Assembly (NCBI RefSeq): GCF_000701905.1
Contig: NZ_JNKC01000005.1
Coordinates: forward strand, 1-64,000
Reading direction: 5' to 3'
DNA from: Proteiniclasticum ruminis DSM 24773
GTDB lineage: Bacteria; Bacillota; Clostridia; Clostridiales; Clostridiaceae
DNA: 64,000 nucleotides
The notes beneath the pieces were generated by a model. The model did no database searches and was not told the DNA's origin. It saw only the letters and a program-made list of their open reading frames with translations. Both the position numbers and the translations under genes were made by a program. Below are positions 1 to 7,796 of the stretch, one piece after another; the first letter of the stretch is position 1, and each line of letters begins with the position of its first letter.

Positions 1-39
1 AAAGCACCTGTGATAGATGGTAAAAGTCTATCAGCCTAA
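1..39 (+). CDS. C-terminal tail of TnpB/OrfB-like protein (partial)
   Basis: Frame 1 is open from the first base to the TAA at 37-39 and would encode the last 12 residues (KAPVIDGKSLSA) of a protein entering from outside the window. Its position, about 125 bases before the element's right end, is where the tnpB (orfB) stop codon lies in IS200/IS605 elements. Twelve residues cannot prove identity, so the call rests on context. TnpB is an RNA-guided DNA endonuclease that uses an RNA made from the 3' end of its own gene and the element end. Confidence 0.35.
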   Translation, partial: KAPVIDGKSLSA

Positions 40-166
40 GATACTAAATGTACTGTCTTAGGAGGGGCAATGGCATGCCCTCAGCTTGGGGTCATACTCG
101 CCTACTGGAAACAGACTGGCGTTTAATCACCCAAGAATCCCATTGCTTTAGCTGTGGGAGTGTCAA
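1..166 (+). mobile_element. Right end of an IS200/IS605-family element (5' part outside window)
   Basis: The last about 165 bases before the HD-hydrolase fragment look like the subterminal palindromic end of an IS200/IS605 element. A hairpin at 138-159 (TCCCATTGC, loop TTTA, GCTGTGGGA, one mismatch and one wobble) is followed by AGTGTCAA, and TCAA at 163-166 matches the right cleavage tetranucleotide known for IS608-type elements. Two more hairpins lie at 35-62 (CCTAAGA/TCTTAGG) and 62-82. From base 165 the sequence reads straight into a conserved HD-hydrolase frame, so the junction is sharp. The left end and transposase body are not in the window. Seen: hairpins, terminal motif, junction. 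Inferred: family assignment. Confidence 0.7.
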
Positions 167-186
167 AGGGCTCATCTATGCCACTG
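30..186 (+). ncRNA. Candidate omegaRNA (TnpB guide RNA) scaffold and guide
   Basis: In IS200/IS605 elements the omegaRNA scaffold spans the 3' end of tnpB and the right end, and the guide is the first 16-20 bases of flanking DNA. Here three successive hairpins (35-62, 62-82 with one bulged G, 138-159) fit such a scaffold. The guide would begin after TCAA166, giving AGGGCTCATCTATGCCACTG (167-186), which is host HD-hydrolase sequence. Structure is seen; function is inferred from the family. Confidence 0.4.
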
Positions 187-389
187 TACTCATGAGACCG
201 GACAGATCCATTTCCGTGCTGGAACTGAAAAGCGTGAAGAAGAAATTCAAAGCAGCCAGTTTTGCTCAAGGGGTCAACCGGGATGTCATCAAATCCGGAG
301 CGAAGATGCTGGGAATGGACCTGGATCATGTCATCACGGAAACCATAGAAGGCATGAAAAAGGCCAAGGATCTGCTGGATCTGAACTGA
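165..389 (+). pseudogene. HD-superfamily hydrolase, 3' fragment interrupted by the IS element
   Basis: About 74 codons remain, from KGLIYATVLMRP to DLLDLN and TGA. They match the C-terminal third of the small HD-domain hydrolases of the COG2316 type, which carry a 'TGL..AT.LMRP' segment followed by a Lys-rich 'KSVKKKFK...FA.GVNR' stretch. The usual upstream part, including the HD metal-binding residues, is absent. The preceding bases belong to the IS element and contain stops at 21-23 and 45-47 in this frame. The 5' half presumably lies beyond the element, outside the window. An ATG at 48 opens this frame through IS sequence, but the resulting 113-residue chimera has a foreign N terminus and no HD motif. 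Substrate is unknown. Confidence 0.7.
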
Positions 390-432
390 TCTATGAAGGC
401 AAAAAGATGAAATGAAAGAAGGGTGTACCAAG

Positions 433-915
433 ATGAAAACGGTGATCGTTTATTATTCCTTATCAAACAACACAAAGGCAGCAGCGGAGCTTCTGTCAGA
501 AAAGCTCAACGCGGAACTTGTGGAGCTGAAAGAAGAGAAGACAGGAAATGTCTTTCAAGCCATCTTCAGAAAGAAGACAACCCTCTTGGGTTCACCCTGG
601 GAGGCTGCAGAAGACGCGGACCGTCTTTATCTTATGTTTCCCATCTGGGCCAGCAAGTCTGTTCCTGCCATGAATGCCTTTGTGAGAGATCCGAAAGCGG
701 ATTTCCAGAAAAAAGAAGTATACATTATCACCTTCCAGGCTTCTCCGGACTTCAAAAACAGCGTGAAAGTCCATGACTACATCGGCAATTTTGTCCGAAA
801 AAGCGGCGGAATTGTGAAGGAAACCTATGCCATGCAGGGCGGAAATATGAATGTTTTTATAGGAGATGAAAAAATCAGGGAGCGAATGGACAAGGTTCGT
901 TGGGATGAACTATAG
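433..915 (+). CDS. Flavodoxin-like protein
   Basis: A 160-residue flavodoxin-fold protein, an FMN-binding electron carrier of the cytoplasm. The N terminus MKTVIVYYSLSNNTKAAAE is the phosphate-binding loop after beta-1 (Y-S-x-S-x-N-T). Later segments 'LMFPIWASKSVPAMNAF' and 'YIITFQASPDF' fit the FMN-contacting loops of long-loop 'flavodoxin-like' NADPH-FMN reductase relatives. I chose ATG 433 because AAGAAGGG sits 8-12 bases ahead; the in-frame ATG at 412 has no good ribosome site. It follows the broken HD gene by 43 bases and ends at a strong terminator. Its partner enzyme is not identifiable; the oxidoreductases elsewhere in the window are far away. Confidence 0.8.
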   Translation: MKTVIVYYSLSNNTKAAAELLSEKLNAELVELKEEKTGNVFQAIFRKKTTLLGSPWEAAEDADRLYLMFPIWASKSVPAMNAFVRDPKADFQKKEVYIITFQASPDFKNSVKVHDYIGNFVRKSGGIVKETYAMQGGNMNVFIGDEKIRERMDKVRWDEL

Positions 916-936
916 AAAAATTTGCAATAGTAGCAG

Positions 937-964
937 AATCAAGGTGTTTGCCTTGATTTTTTTT
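937..964 (+). terminator. Rho-independent terminator after flavodoxin
   Basis: Stem AATCAAGG (937-944) pairs with CCTTGATT (951-958) around a 6-base loop, and a run of T reaches 964. It closes the flavodoxin transcript. Confidence 0.85.
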
Positions 965-1328
965 GTCTGTTTTTATCTGAAAGGGGAATAGAAACGGCTT
1001 TCTGAAAAAATATACATATGTGTTTAATTCTTCCAGAAAGCTTTGACATTCAAATATTTTCAATCCACATACTTTTTCCATGGACTGTCTATACCTATGA
1101 GTACTCCAATATCTGTGTTTACTATTAAAATTTTAACAATACTTTACTTTTTTAGACATTGATAAATATAGTCAATAAATTTATTTAGTGACCTGTCGAA
1201 TTATGTAAATTATTAATAAATATTCAAATAAATATAGAATTATTTATCGAAAGTTTATATAATGTAACTGACTTGATGACAGATATCATTCACTGGAGAA
1301 CAAACCTTGCACCCGAGGAGGAGATCTT
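965..1328 (+). promoter_or_regulatory. AT-rich upstream region of the acyl-ligase/ABC operon
   Basis: This 364-base gap holds no convincing gene. It is strongly AT-rich at 1100-1270. A TATAAT hexamer at 1258-1263, about 65 bases ahead of the ligase start, is the best -10 candidate; its -35 (TAGAAT, 1235-1240) is poor. A second possibility is TTGACA at 1043-1048 with CATACT at 1068-1073 (19-bp spacer). The long AT-rich tract between them could bind a regulator or bend. The ribosome site GAGGAGGAGA lies directly before ATG 1329. Confidence 0.4.
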
Positions 1329-3047
1329 ATGCTGAGAAACTATTACGAAACAGACTATATTCATACACTGCGGGATCTTCTGGAAAGATCCGAGAAAAAA
1401 TACGGTCTGGACTTCGCTTACAAAGAACTGGATCCGGAAAGAAACCTGCACAGCTATACCTTTGTGCAGCTGAGAGAAGATGTGGATGCACTGGGAACCA
1501 GTCTACTGGAGAGAGGACTGCTGGGAAAGCACTTTGCCATCGTCGGTGAGAGTTCTTACAGCTATGTGGTCAGTTATATGGCTGTCTCCATGGGACTGGG
1601 TGTTATTGTTCCATTGGATAAAGAGCTGTCAAAAGAAGAGCTTCTTAAACTCATCTGCAAGAGTGATGCGGAGGTGCTGCTCTATTCTGAACTCCTTTCA
1701 GATGATGTGGAAGAGCTCAAAGGCAGCTGTCCTGAAGTAAGGACGTTTATCAACATCAGCATGTACGGCACAAAGATGGGGAGCATTTCCATCTTAGATC
1801 TTTTGCAGGAAGGAAGAAGCCTCATCAACAGTGGAGATCGGAGGTATAAGACCTTACCCATTGACCGGAATAAAATGGCTGCAATTTTATTCACCTCAGG
1901 CACCACCGGCGTCAATAAAGGGGTCATCCTCAGCCATAAAAATATTTTAACGGTGATTCACTCTGCTTTCTCCATGTTCAGATTTTCTAAAGTGTCTTTC
2001 TCGGTTCTTCCCATCAATCACACTTATGAATTCAATCTTCATGTCCTTGGCTGCCTGTACGGGGGTATCACCCTCTGCTTCAACGACAGCATCAAACATG
2101 TGAAGGACAATCTGATGATCTTCCAGCCAGGGATGACCCTGATGGTGCCCATGATCGTGGAGTCCCTTTACAAGAACATCTGGAAAGAGGCGGAGAAGAA
2201 CAACCTCACCAAACATCTCCAATATGGCATCTGGTTCAGCAACCTCATCCGGAAAGTGGGCATAGACCAGAGAAAACTCTTTTTCAAACCCATCATGGAG
2301 AGTCTTGGAGGAAATCTTCAAACCATTGTCTGTGGCGGTGCACCCTTGCGGCCTGATATTGTGAAGGGGTTTGAGGACATTGGCATTTCTGTCTACAACG
2401 GCTATGGCATCACAGAATGCGCTCCACTCATTGCCACAAACTGCACCATGAAAAACATCGCAGGATCTGTAGGGTTTGTCATCCCGGATAATCTGGTCCG
2501 CATTGTCGACACCGACGAAGATGGCATTGGGGAGATACAGGTCCAGGGGGACAATGTCATGATGGGATACTACAAGGATCCCGTATCTACAAGGAAAACC
2601 TTCACTGCAGACGGCTGGTTCAAGACCGGTGATTTGGGATACCTGGACCGAAAAGGAGCCCTATATATCACAGGCAGAGAAAAAAATCTCATCATCCTGG
2701 CCAATGGTAAAAATGTACATCCTGAAGAGCTGGAAGAGTATATTCTGGATCATCTGGCTTACGTGAAAGAAGTGGTGGTATATGCACCGCTTTCTCCAGA
2801 AAGGAACGAGGTCATGATCATGGCGGAAGCTTATGTGGAAGATCAGTTTCTCATTGAAAAAGGAGTGGATGAAGTAAAGAAGATTCTAAAAGAAGACATT
2901 TCAAAACTGAACCACAAACTCTCCGTTTATAAGCGTATTCATGATGTGGAGCTCCGTGAATGTGAATTTGAGAAAACCTCCACCAAGAAAATCAAACGAT
3001 ATTGTATAGAAAGAGAGGCGTTATCCCATGTTAAGTATCATCACTAA
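1329..3047 (+). CDS. Acyl-AMP ligase (FadD-like adenylating enzyme)
   Basis: A 572-residue ANL-superfamily enzyme that activates a carboxylic acid, most likely a fatty acid, with ATP. Motifs in order: FTSGTTG (188-194, ATP loop A3), NGYGITE (357-363, A5), the TGD of A7, GREKNLIILANGKNV (from 449, A8) and a C-terminal STKKIKR whose Lys is the A10 catalytic residue (about 555). The overall pattern is closer to long-chain acyl-CoA synthetases (COG1022) than to amino-acid adenylation domains. The gene overlaps the following ACP gene by 20 bases and lies beside a phosphopantetheinyl transferase, so the acceptor is probably the ACP rather than CoA (as in AasS or FAAL enzymes); this is inference. 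First gene of a six-gene operon; start set by GAGGAGGAGA. Confidence 0.85.
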   Translation: MLRNYYETDYIHTLRDLLERSEKKYGLDFAYKELDPERNLHSYTFVQLREDVDALGTSLLERGLLGKHFAIVGESSYSYVVSYMAVSMGLGVIVPLDKELSKEELLKLICKSDAEVLLYSELLSDDVEELKGSCPEVRTFINISMYGTKMGSISILDLLQEGRSLINSGDRRYKTLPIDRNKMAAILFTSGTTGVNKGVILSHKNILTVIHSAFSMFRFSKVSFSVLPINHTYEFNLHVLGCLYGGITLCFNDSIKHVKDNLMIFQPGMTLMVPMIVESLYKNIWKEAEKNNLTKHLQYGIWFSNLIRKVGIDQRKLFFKPIMESLGGNLQTIVCGGAPLRPDIVKGFEDIGISVYNGYGITECAPLIATNCTMKNIAGSVGFVIPDNLVRIVDTDEDGIGEIQVQGDNVMMGYYKDPVSTRKTFTADGWFKTGDLGYLDRKGALYITGREKNLIILANGKNVHPEELEEYILDHLAYVKEVVVYAPLSPERNEVMIMAEAYVEDQFLIEKGVDEVKKILKEDISKLNHKLSVYKRIHDVELRECEFEKTSTKKIKRYCIEREALSHVKYHH

Positions 3048-3258
3048 TCTCATCATGGAATATGTGGAGGTGGACGAGAATGACCTCACAGAAGAGACCA
3101 ATCCTGTCCGTGATCTTCATCTGAACTCTTATGATTTCATCAGCATCATCGGCAGATTAGAATCGGAACTGGGGATTGACATCAATGAGCGTGAACTGAA
3201 AAACCTGGAAACCCTTGGAGAACTGGATGCTTACATCAAGTCCAAGATGATCCGTTGA
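3028..3258 (+). CDS. Acyl carrier protein of the ligase/ABC operon
   Basis: A 76-residue acidic four-helix carrier protein. The attachment serine is Ser34 in DLHLNSYDF; the usual DSL is replaced by NSY, showing that it is a specialised carrier distinct from the fatty-acid-synthase ACP at 20942. Helix 2 ('YDFISIIGRLESELGIDI') keeps the normal hydrophobic pattern. The start lies inside the ligase gene, 9 bases after AGAGAGG, so the two are translationally coupled. The stop overlaps the TTG start of the phosphopantetheinyl transferase. Role inferred: holds the acyl group activated by the upstream ligase for the condensation-type enzyme at the end of the operon. Confidence 0.88.
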   Translation: MLSIITNLIMEYVEVDENDLTEETNPVRDLHLNSYDFISIIGRLESELGIDINERELKNLETLGELDAYIKSKMIR

Positions 3259-3827
3259 TTTATCTGCTAAGACTTCTGGAAGAAGAAAAGAAAAGTCCAG
3301 AGGAGCTGAAAGATCTGAAAAAGAGGCTGATTTCCTTTGGACTTCAGAGGGAATATGGACTCCCAATAAAGGACGTAGAAGCTTCCTCCACCGGATCTCT
3401 TTATCTTAGAAACCATGAAGAAATCCATCTCAGCACAACACAAACCAAAGGACTTCTAGGGGTTTCGCTATCTTCCTGCCCAGTGGGTATTGACGCTGAG
3501 TACCGAAGACCCAGGGATCTGTTTGTAGAAAAGAGGATACTGGGGGAGAAGGAAGATTACTGGTATCAGAGGATGCAGAACAAAGATGAAGCTTTACTAA
3601 AGTACTTCACCTTAAAGGAGGCCTATGGAAAGGCCCTTGGGACGGGCCTTTCCTATGACTTCAGAAATACAGGCTTTTATTTCGGAGAGAACGGCATAGA
3701 AAGCGACCTGAAGGAAGCCCAATTTTATTTTTTGGATTATTGTGAAGAATTTATCATTTCGGTCTGCTTTCTTTGCAGAAAACGAAGGCTGAACTCTTTG
3801 GAGATTGTGAAATTTATTCTATCTTAG
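3255..3827 (+). CDS. 4'-phosphopantetheinyl transferase, Sfp/Gsp type
   Basis: A 190-residue transferase that moves phosphopantetheine from CoA to the ACP serine. The two family signatures are present: VGIDAEYRRPR (about residue 76, the metal-binding GID-x-E) and KYFTLKEAYGKALGTGL (about 115-131, the W/F-xx-KEAxxK motif). The length suits compact Sfp-type enzymes rather than 120-residue AcpS. The start is a TTG at 3255 overlapping the ACP stop (TTGA), indicating coupling. A dedicated Sfp enzyme next to a non-standard ACP implies that the ACP is not served by the housekeeping AcpS. The C-terminal 30 residues are basic and not recognised. Confidence 0.88.
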   Translation: MIYLLRLLEEEKKSPEELKDLKKRLISFGLQREYGLPIKDVEASSTGSLYLRNHEEIHLSTTQTKGLLGVSLSSCPVGIDAEYRRPRDLFVEKRILGEKEDYWYQRMQNKDEALLKYFTLKEAYGKALGTGLSYDFRNTGFYFGENGIESDLKEAQFYFLDYCEEFIISVCFLCRKRRLNSLEIVKFILS

Positions 3828-3841
3828 GAAGGATGAGAACT

Positions 3842-4546
3842 ATGGAAGACACCATCAGATTCGAACAGGTCAAGAAAGTGTACAGAATGGGCGAATACGA
3901 TATAGAAGCCTTGGCAGGGGTGGATTTCACCATAAAAAAAGGACAGTTTGTCATCATTGCCGGTGCTTCAGGCGCAGGCAAGAGCACCATTTTGAATATT
4001 CTTGGCGGGATGGATACATTGACATCAGGAAAAGTTGTGGTTTATGGGAAGGATCTTAGCACCTTCAGCCAGAAAGAAATGGTGGCTTACAGGCGGTATG
4101 ACGTAGGATTTGTGTTCCAGTTCTACAATCTTGTGCAAAACCTCACAGCGAAAGAAAACATCGAGCTGGCTTCTCAAATCGGTCATAATCCTCTCAATGT
4201 GGATGAAGTCATTGAAGGTGTTGGACTTTCAGACCGCAAGAAGAATTTTCCATCTCAGCTTTCCGGAGGAGAACAGCAAAGAGTGGCCATTGCCAGGGCT
4301 TTGGCCAAGAATCCGAAGCTTCTTCTTTGTGATGAGCCCACAGGGGCCTTAGACTATGAAACAGGACGCTCCATCTTGAAGCTTCTGCAGGAAACCTGCA
4401 AAGAAAGAGAGATCACTGTGGTGGTCATCACCCACAACCTGGCGCTGATTCCCATGGGCGATCAGGTGATTAAAGTTAAGAGCGGCCTTGTGGACAGTAT
4501 CATGGAGAATGCACATCCTGTGGGGATCGAAAGGATCGAGTGGTAA
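3842..4546 (+). CDS. ABC transporter ATP-binding protein, MacB/LolD type
   Basis: A 234-residue ABC ATPase with all motifs: Walker [11 protein letters not shown]-loop '[10 protein letters not shown]', signature [15 protein letters not shown], Walker [13 protein letters not shown] and switch ITHN. The GALD and Q-loop forms are typical of the MacB/LolD/FtsE-like class that pairs with FtsX-fold permeases, and such a permease is the next gene (2-base gap). I chose ATG 3842 because AGGAAGG ends 9 bases before it; the longer frame from 3773 runs back through the transferase gene. Together they should form an efflux or lipid-extraction machine powered from the cytoplasm, presumably for the product of this operon. 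Confidence 0.88.
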   Translation: MEDTIRFEQVKKVYRMGEYDIEALAGVDFTIKKGQFVIIAGASGAGKSTILNILGGMDTLTSGKVVVYGKDLSTFSQKEMVAYRRYDVGFVFQFYNLVQNLTAKENIELASQIGHNPLNVDEVIEGVGLSDRKKNFPSQLSGGEQQRVAIARALAKNPKLLLCDEPTGALDYETGRSILKLLQETCKEREITVVVITHNLALIPMGDQVIKVKSGLVDSIMENAHPVGIERIEW

Positions 4547-4548
4547 AA

Positions 4549-7500
4549 ATGAAAAAGTCACTCCTGAAAGACGCCATCAGACAGATCGTAAAATACCCTG
4601 GGCGCTTTTTATCCATTTTCACCATCGTCGCCATTGGTGCTGCATTTTTCGCCGGCATCAAAACAGCAGCCCCCAACATGAAATATACCGCGGACCAGTA
4701 CTATGATGAATACAACATGATGGATCTCAGACTTCTTTCCACCATGGGCTTTGTAGAGGAGGATCTCACTGCGGTGAAAGAGGTGGAAGGCGTAAAAAAG
4801 GCTCAGACATCCTATTTTCAGGATGTGGTGGCCACCATCGGCTCCAATGAAATGGTGTTTCGCATCCATTCTCTGCCCAAAGACACCAGCGGAGTCTATC
4901 TTAATGAGCCCAAACTTTTATCAGGAAGGCTCCCAGAGGGTAAAGGAGAATGCATCATAGAAGAAAATAAGAACTTTCCCTTGGGACTTGAAATCGGTGA
5001 TGTCATTGAAGTGTCCTCCGGAAAGAAAGAGGATCTTTCGGATAAACTGAAATCCACTTCTTTCACTGTGGTGGGCAAAGCGGAATCTCCTTATTACCTG
5101 ACCTTCGACAAAGATGCCACGGATATCGGCAGTGGCAAGGTGAACTTTTTTATGATGATCTCGGAAGAAGAGTTTCTCTATCCGGTGTATCTGGAGATCC
5201 TGGTGGAAGTGGATGGCGCAAAAGAGCTGAATTCCTATTCCAGTGCCTATGAACGTAAAGTGGAGCTTGTGAGAAACAAGCTGGAGAATCTAGGTGCAGA
5301 CCGGGCCATTCTGAGACTGGACGATATCAAGAAAGAAGCGGAGAAGAAGCTTGCAGAAGCCAGAGATACCCTAGCAAAGGAAGAAGAGAACTATAACAAG
5401 GAGATTGCGGCAGCGGAAAAAGAGCTTACCGATGCCAGGGATCAGCTGGTGGAAGGGGAAGCCACCTTGGAGACCGAGAAAAAGAACTATGCGGAGCGTG
5501 TGGCAGATGCAGAATCCCAAATCAGAGACGGCGAAAGAGCTCTGGCCAGTGCCCAGAATGAGTACAATGAGGGTCTTCGTGAGTACAACCAGGCAAAGGA
5601 AGAGTATGGTGATGATCTTGCTCAGCTGAATGACGCTTCCAACTCCCTGAAGAATGTTCAGGCAGATGCCATCACGCAGCGCCAGGCTGTGACAGAAATG
5701 ATACAGAACGCATCAAGCCCAGAAGAGCTGGAATCTTTAAGCAATCAGCTGGCCACTCTGAATGAGCTGATCAGCACGACTAATGAAGGCATCAATACCA
5801 TCACAGGACTCAACGATTATGCTCAGAGCCAGATGGTCAGTGCAGAAAACCAGCTGGCCAGCGCTAAAAAACAGCTGGATACCGCAGAGAAGGATCTGGC
5901 CAACGCCAAAAGTCAGCTGGCCACAGAAAAAAGAAATGCTGAAATCCAGTTTGCAGCCGCAGAGACTGAGCTGGCAGAAGGCAGAAAAGAATATGAGGCT
6001 GGAAGAAAGGAATTCGAGGAGAAGAAAAAAGAAGGGGAAGAGGCCCTTCGGGATGGACGGGAGAAGATCATCCGTGCAGAAAACGAGATTGAGAAGCTGT
6101 TAAAGCCCAGCTGGTATGTGCTGGACCGCATGAAACTTTACAGCTACGCAGATTACGCCGCCACCGCAGACAGGATGGATGCCATCGCTACCTTGTTTCC
6201 TGTATTCTTTTTTGGCGTGGCCTCTCTCGTGTGCCTTACGACTATGACCCGAATGGTGGATGAACAAAGAGCCACCATAGGGGCATACAAAGCACTGGGT
6301 TACAGCAACAACGCCATCGCCTTCAAATATGTGAACTACGCGGCCATTGCAAGTATCGCCGGAGGTCTCTTAGGGTCTTTTCTGGGCATCAAGATCTTTC
6401 CAAAGATCATCTTTGACTCCTGGGCCATGATGTACACTCTGCCGCCCATGCTGGAGACCCGGCAGACCCTGCTCATCGCTTTCACCGTGCTTCTTGGATT
6501 CTTTGTCATCACCCTGACGGCATACTTTGTCACAAGAACCTCCCTGAAAGAAGTTCCATCGATGCTTCTGCGTCCCAAGGTGCAGTATTTCGGAAAACCC
6601 ATCCTGTTGGAGAGGATCACAGGTTTCTGGAGACGGCTTTCTTTTTCCCAGAAAGTAACCATGAGAAATATCTTCCGCTACAAAAAGAGATTCATTATGA
6701 CGGTAACAGGAATTGCCGGATGCGCAGCCCTTCTTGTGGCTGGATTTGGCCTTTCCAGTTCCATTGGGAAAGTGGTGGTGAGGCAGTATCAGGAAATATT
6801 CACATACAACCTCAACATGAAATATACGGCAGTGGCCACCCGTGAGGAGAAAGAGGAAGTAGAGAATATTCTTCAGAAGAATGAGCACCTCTCCTCCTAC
6901 CTGAAAGCTGCCCAGCTCAATGCCACGGTAAAAGGAGAGGAAGACATTGCCGTGACCATGATTTCCCCCTTGGACCCCGAAGCTTTCACGGAGTTTGTGA
7001 CGTTAAGGCATAGAACCAGCCAGGAAGGTTTCAACCTTCCCACAGATGGCGTGGTCATCAACGAAAAGCTTGCCAAAGAGCTTCAGGTGAAAGAAGGAGA
7101 CTCCATTTCCGTAGACAATGGAGATGGCGCCATGAAAAAAGTGCTGGTTCGGGAAATCACCGAAAACTATGTCTTCCACTATCTCTATATCCATCCGGAC
7201 TACTATAAAGAAATCTACCGGCTGGAACCCGAAAACAATGCACTGCTCATCAAACTCAGTGACGACACCAAAGAAGCCGAAAGCCTTTTGGGAAAAACCC
7301 TCATCGATCTACCCCAAGTGGCCTCTGTGGCTTATTACCGTGATGCCTCAGAGAAATTTGAAGATTCTGTGGTAAGCCTCAATGCTGTGGTCTATGCCAT
7401 CATCCTCTGCGCAGCTCTCTTGGCCTTTGTGGTCCTTTACAACCTGACCAACATCAATCTCAGCGAAAGGCTTCGGGAAATCGCCACCATCAAGGTGCTG

Positions 7501-7779
7501 GGCTTCTATAACAGAGAAGTGGCCATGTATGTGTATCGGGAGAACATGATCCTCACGGTGCTTGGCGGTGGGATAGGTCTTCTACTAGGTGTCTTTCTGC
7601 ATCGGGTCATCATGACCTCCATCGAGCAGGCAGGCGTCATGTTCGGCAACTATATTTCGCTGCAAAGCTTTCTTTATTCCTTCTTTATCACCTTGGTTTT
7701 TGGCATCCTTGTGAATCTGTTCATGTACAGAAAACTTGTGAACATCAAGATGGTAGAGTCTTTGAAATCTGTAGAATAA
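4549..7779 (+). CDS. Large FtsX-type ABC permease with extracellular coiled coil
   Basis: A 1076-residue membrane protein. One helix near residues 20-38 is followed by an outside domain, then a long Glu/Ala/Lys/Gln-rich coiled coil at about 260-520 (repeats of the type 'AEKELTDARDQL', 'QLASAKKQLDTAEKDLANAK'). Three helices follow at about 545-660 (first FtsX domain), one at about 717-735, a second outside domain, and three helices at about 947-967, 1000-1018 and 1040-1060 (second FtsX domain). FtsX-fold permeases act as mechanotransmitters rather than classical channels. The coiled coil could span much of the cell wall and do the job that a separate adaptor does in Gram-negative MacAB. ATG 4549 is preferred; a GTG at 4540 is in frame. 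Confidence 0.82.
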   Translation: MKKSLLKDAIRQIVKYPGRFLSIFTIVAIGAAFFAGIKTAAPNMKYTADQYYDEYNMMDLRLLSTMGFVEEDLTAVKEVEGVKKAQTSYFQDVVATIGSNEMVFRIHSLPKDTSGVYLNEPKLLSGRLPEGKGECIIEENKNFPLGLEIGDVIEVSSGKKEDLSDKLKSTSFTVVGKAESPYYLTFDKDATDIGSGKVNFFMMISEEEFLYPVYLEILVEVDGAKELNSYSSAYERKVELVRNKLENLGADRAILRLDDIKKEAEKKLAEARDTLAKEEENYNKEIAAAEKELTDARDQLVEGEATLETEKKNYAERVADAESQIRDGERALASAQNEYNEGLREYNQAKEEYGDDLAQLNDASNSLKNVQADAITQRQAVTEMIQNASSPEELESLSNQLATLNELISTTNEGINTITGLNDYAQSQMVSAENQLASAKKQLDTAEKDLANAKSQLATEKRNAEIQFAAAETELAEGRKEYEAGRKEFEEKKKEGEEALRDGREKIIRAENEIEKLLKPSWYVLDRMKLYSYADYAATADRMDAIATLFPVFFFGVASLVCLTTMTRMVDEQRATIGAYKALGYSNNAIAFKYVNYAAIASIAGGLLGSFLGIKIFPKIIFDSWAMMYTLPPMLETRQTLLIAFTVLLGFFVITLTAYFVTRTSLKEVPSMLLRPKVQYFGKPILLERITGFWRRLSFSQKVTMRNIFRYKKRFIMTVTGIAGCAALLVAGFGLSSSIGKVVVRQYQEIFTYNLNMKYTAVATREEKEEVENILQKNEHLSSYLKAAQLNATVKGEEDIAVTMISPLDPEAFTEFVTLRHRTSQEGFNLPTDGVVINEKLAKELQVKEGDSISVDNGDGAMKKVLVREITENYVFHYLYIHPDYYKEIYRLEPENNALLIKLSDDTKEAESLLGKTLIDLPQVASVAYYRDASEKFEDSVVSLNAVVYAIILCAALLAFVVLYNLTNINLSERLREIATIKVLGFYNREVAMYVYRENMILTVLGGGIGLLLGVFLHRVIMTSIEQAGVMFGNYISLQSFLYSFFITLVFGILVNLFMYRKLVNIKMVESLKSVE

Positions 7780-7796
7780 TAAAAGGAGAATCAGTC

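Noticed and set aside
48-389. A 113-codon frame read as an intact small gene
   Set aside because: Its first 39 codons are element right-end sequence with hairpins; only the part from base 165 matches the HD-hydrolase family.
875-1081. Minus-strand 68-codon frame over the flavodoxin terminator
   Set aside because: Crosses a strong terminator, lacks a ribosome site and has no family resemblance.
5400-6100. DNA tandem repeats in the permease gene
   Set aside because: The repetition is at the protein level (coiled-coil heptads); the DNA is not periodic enough to be a repeat element.
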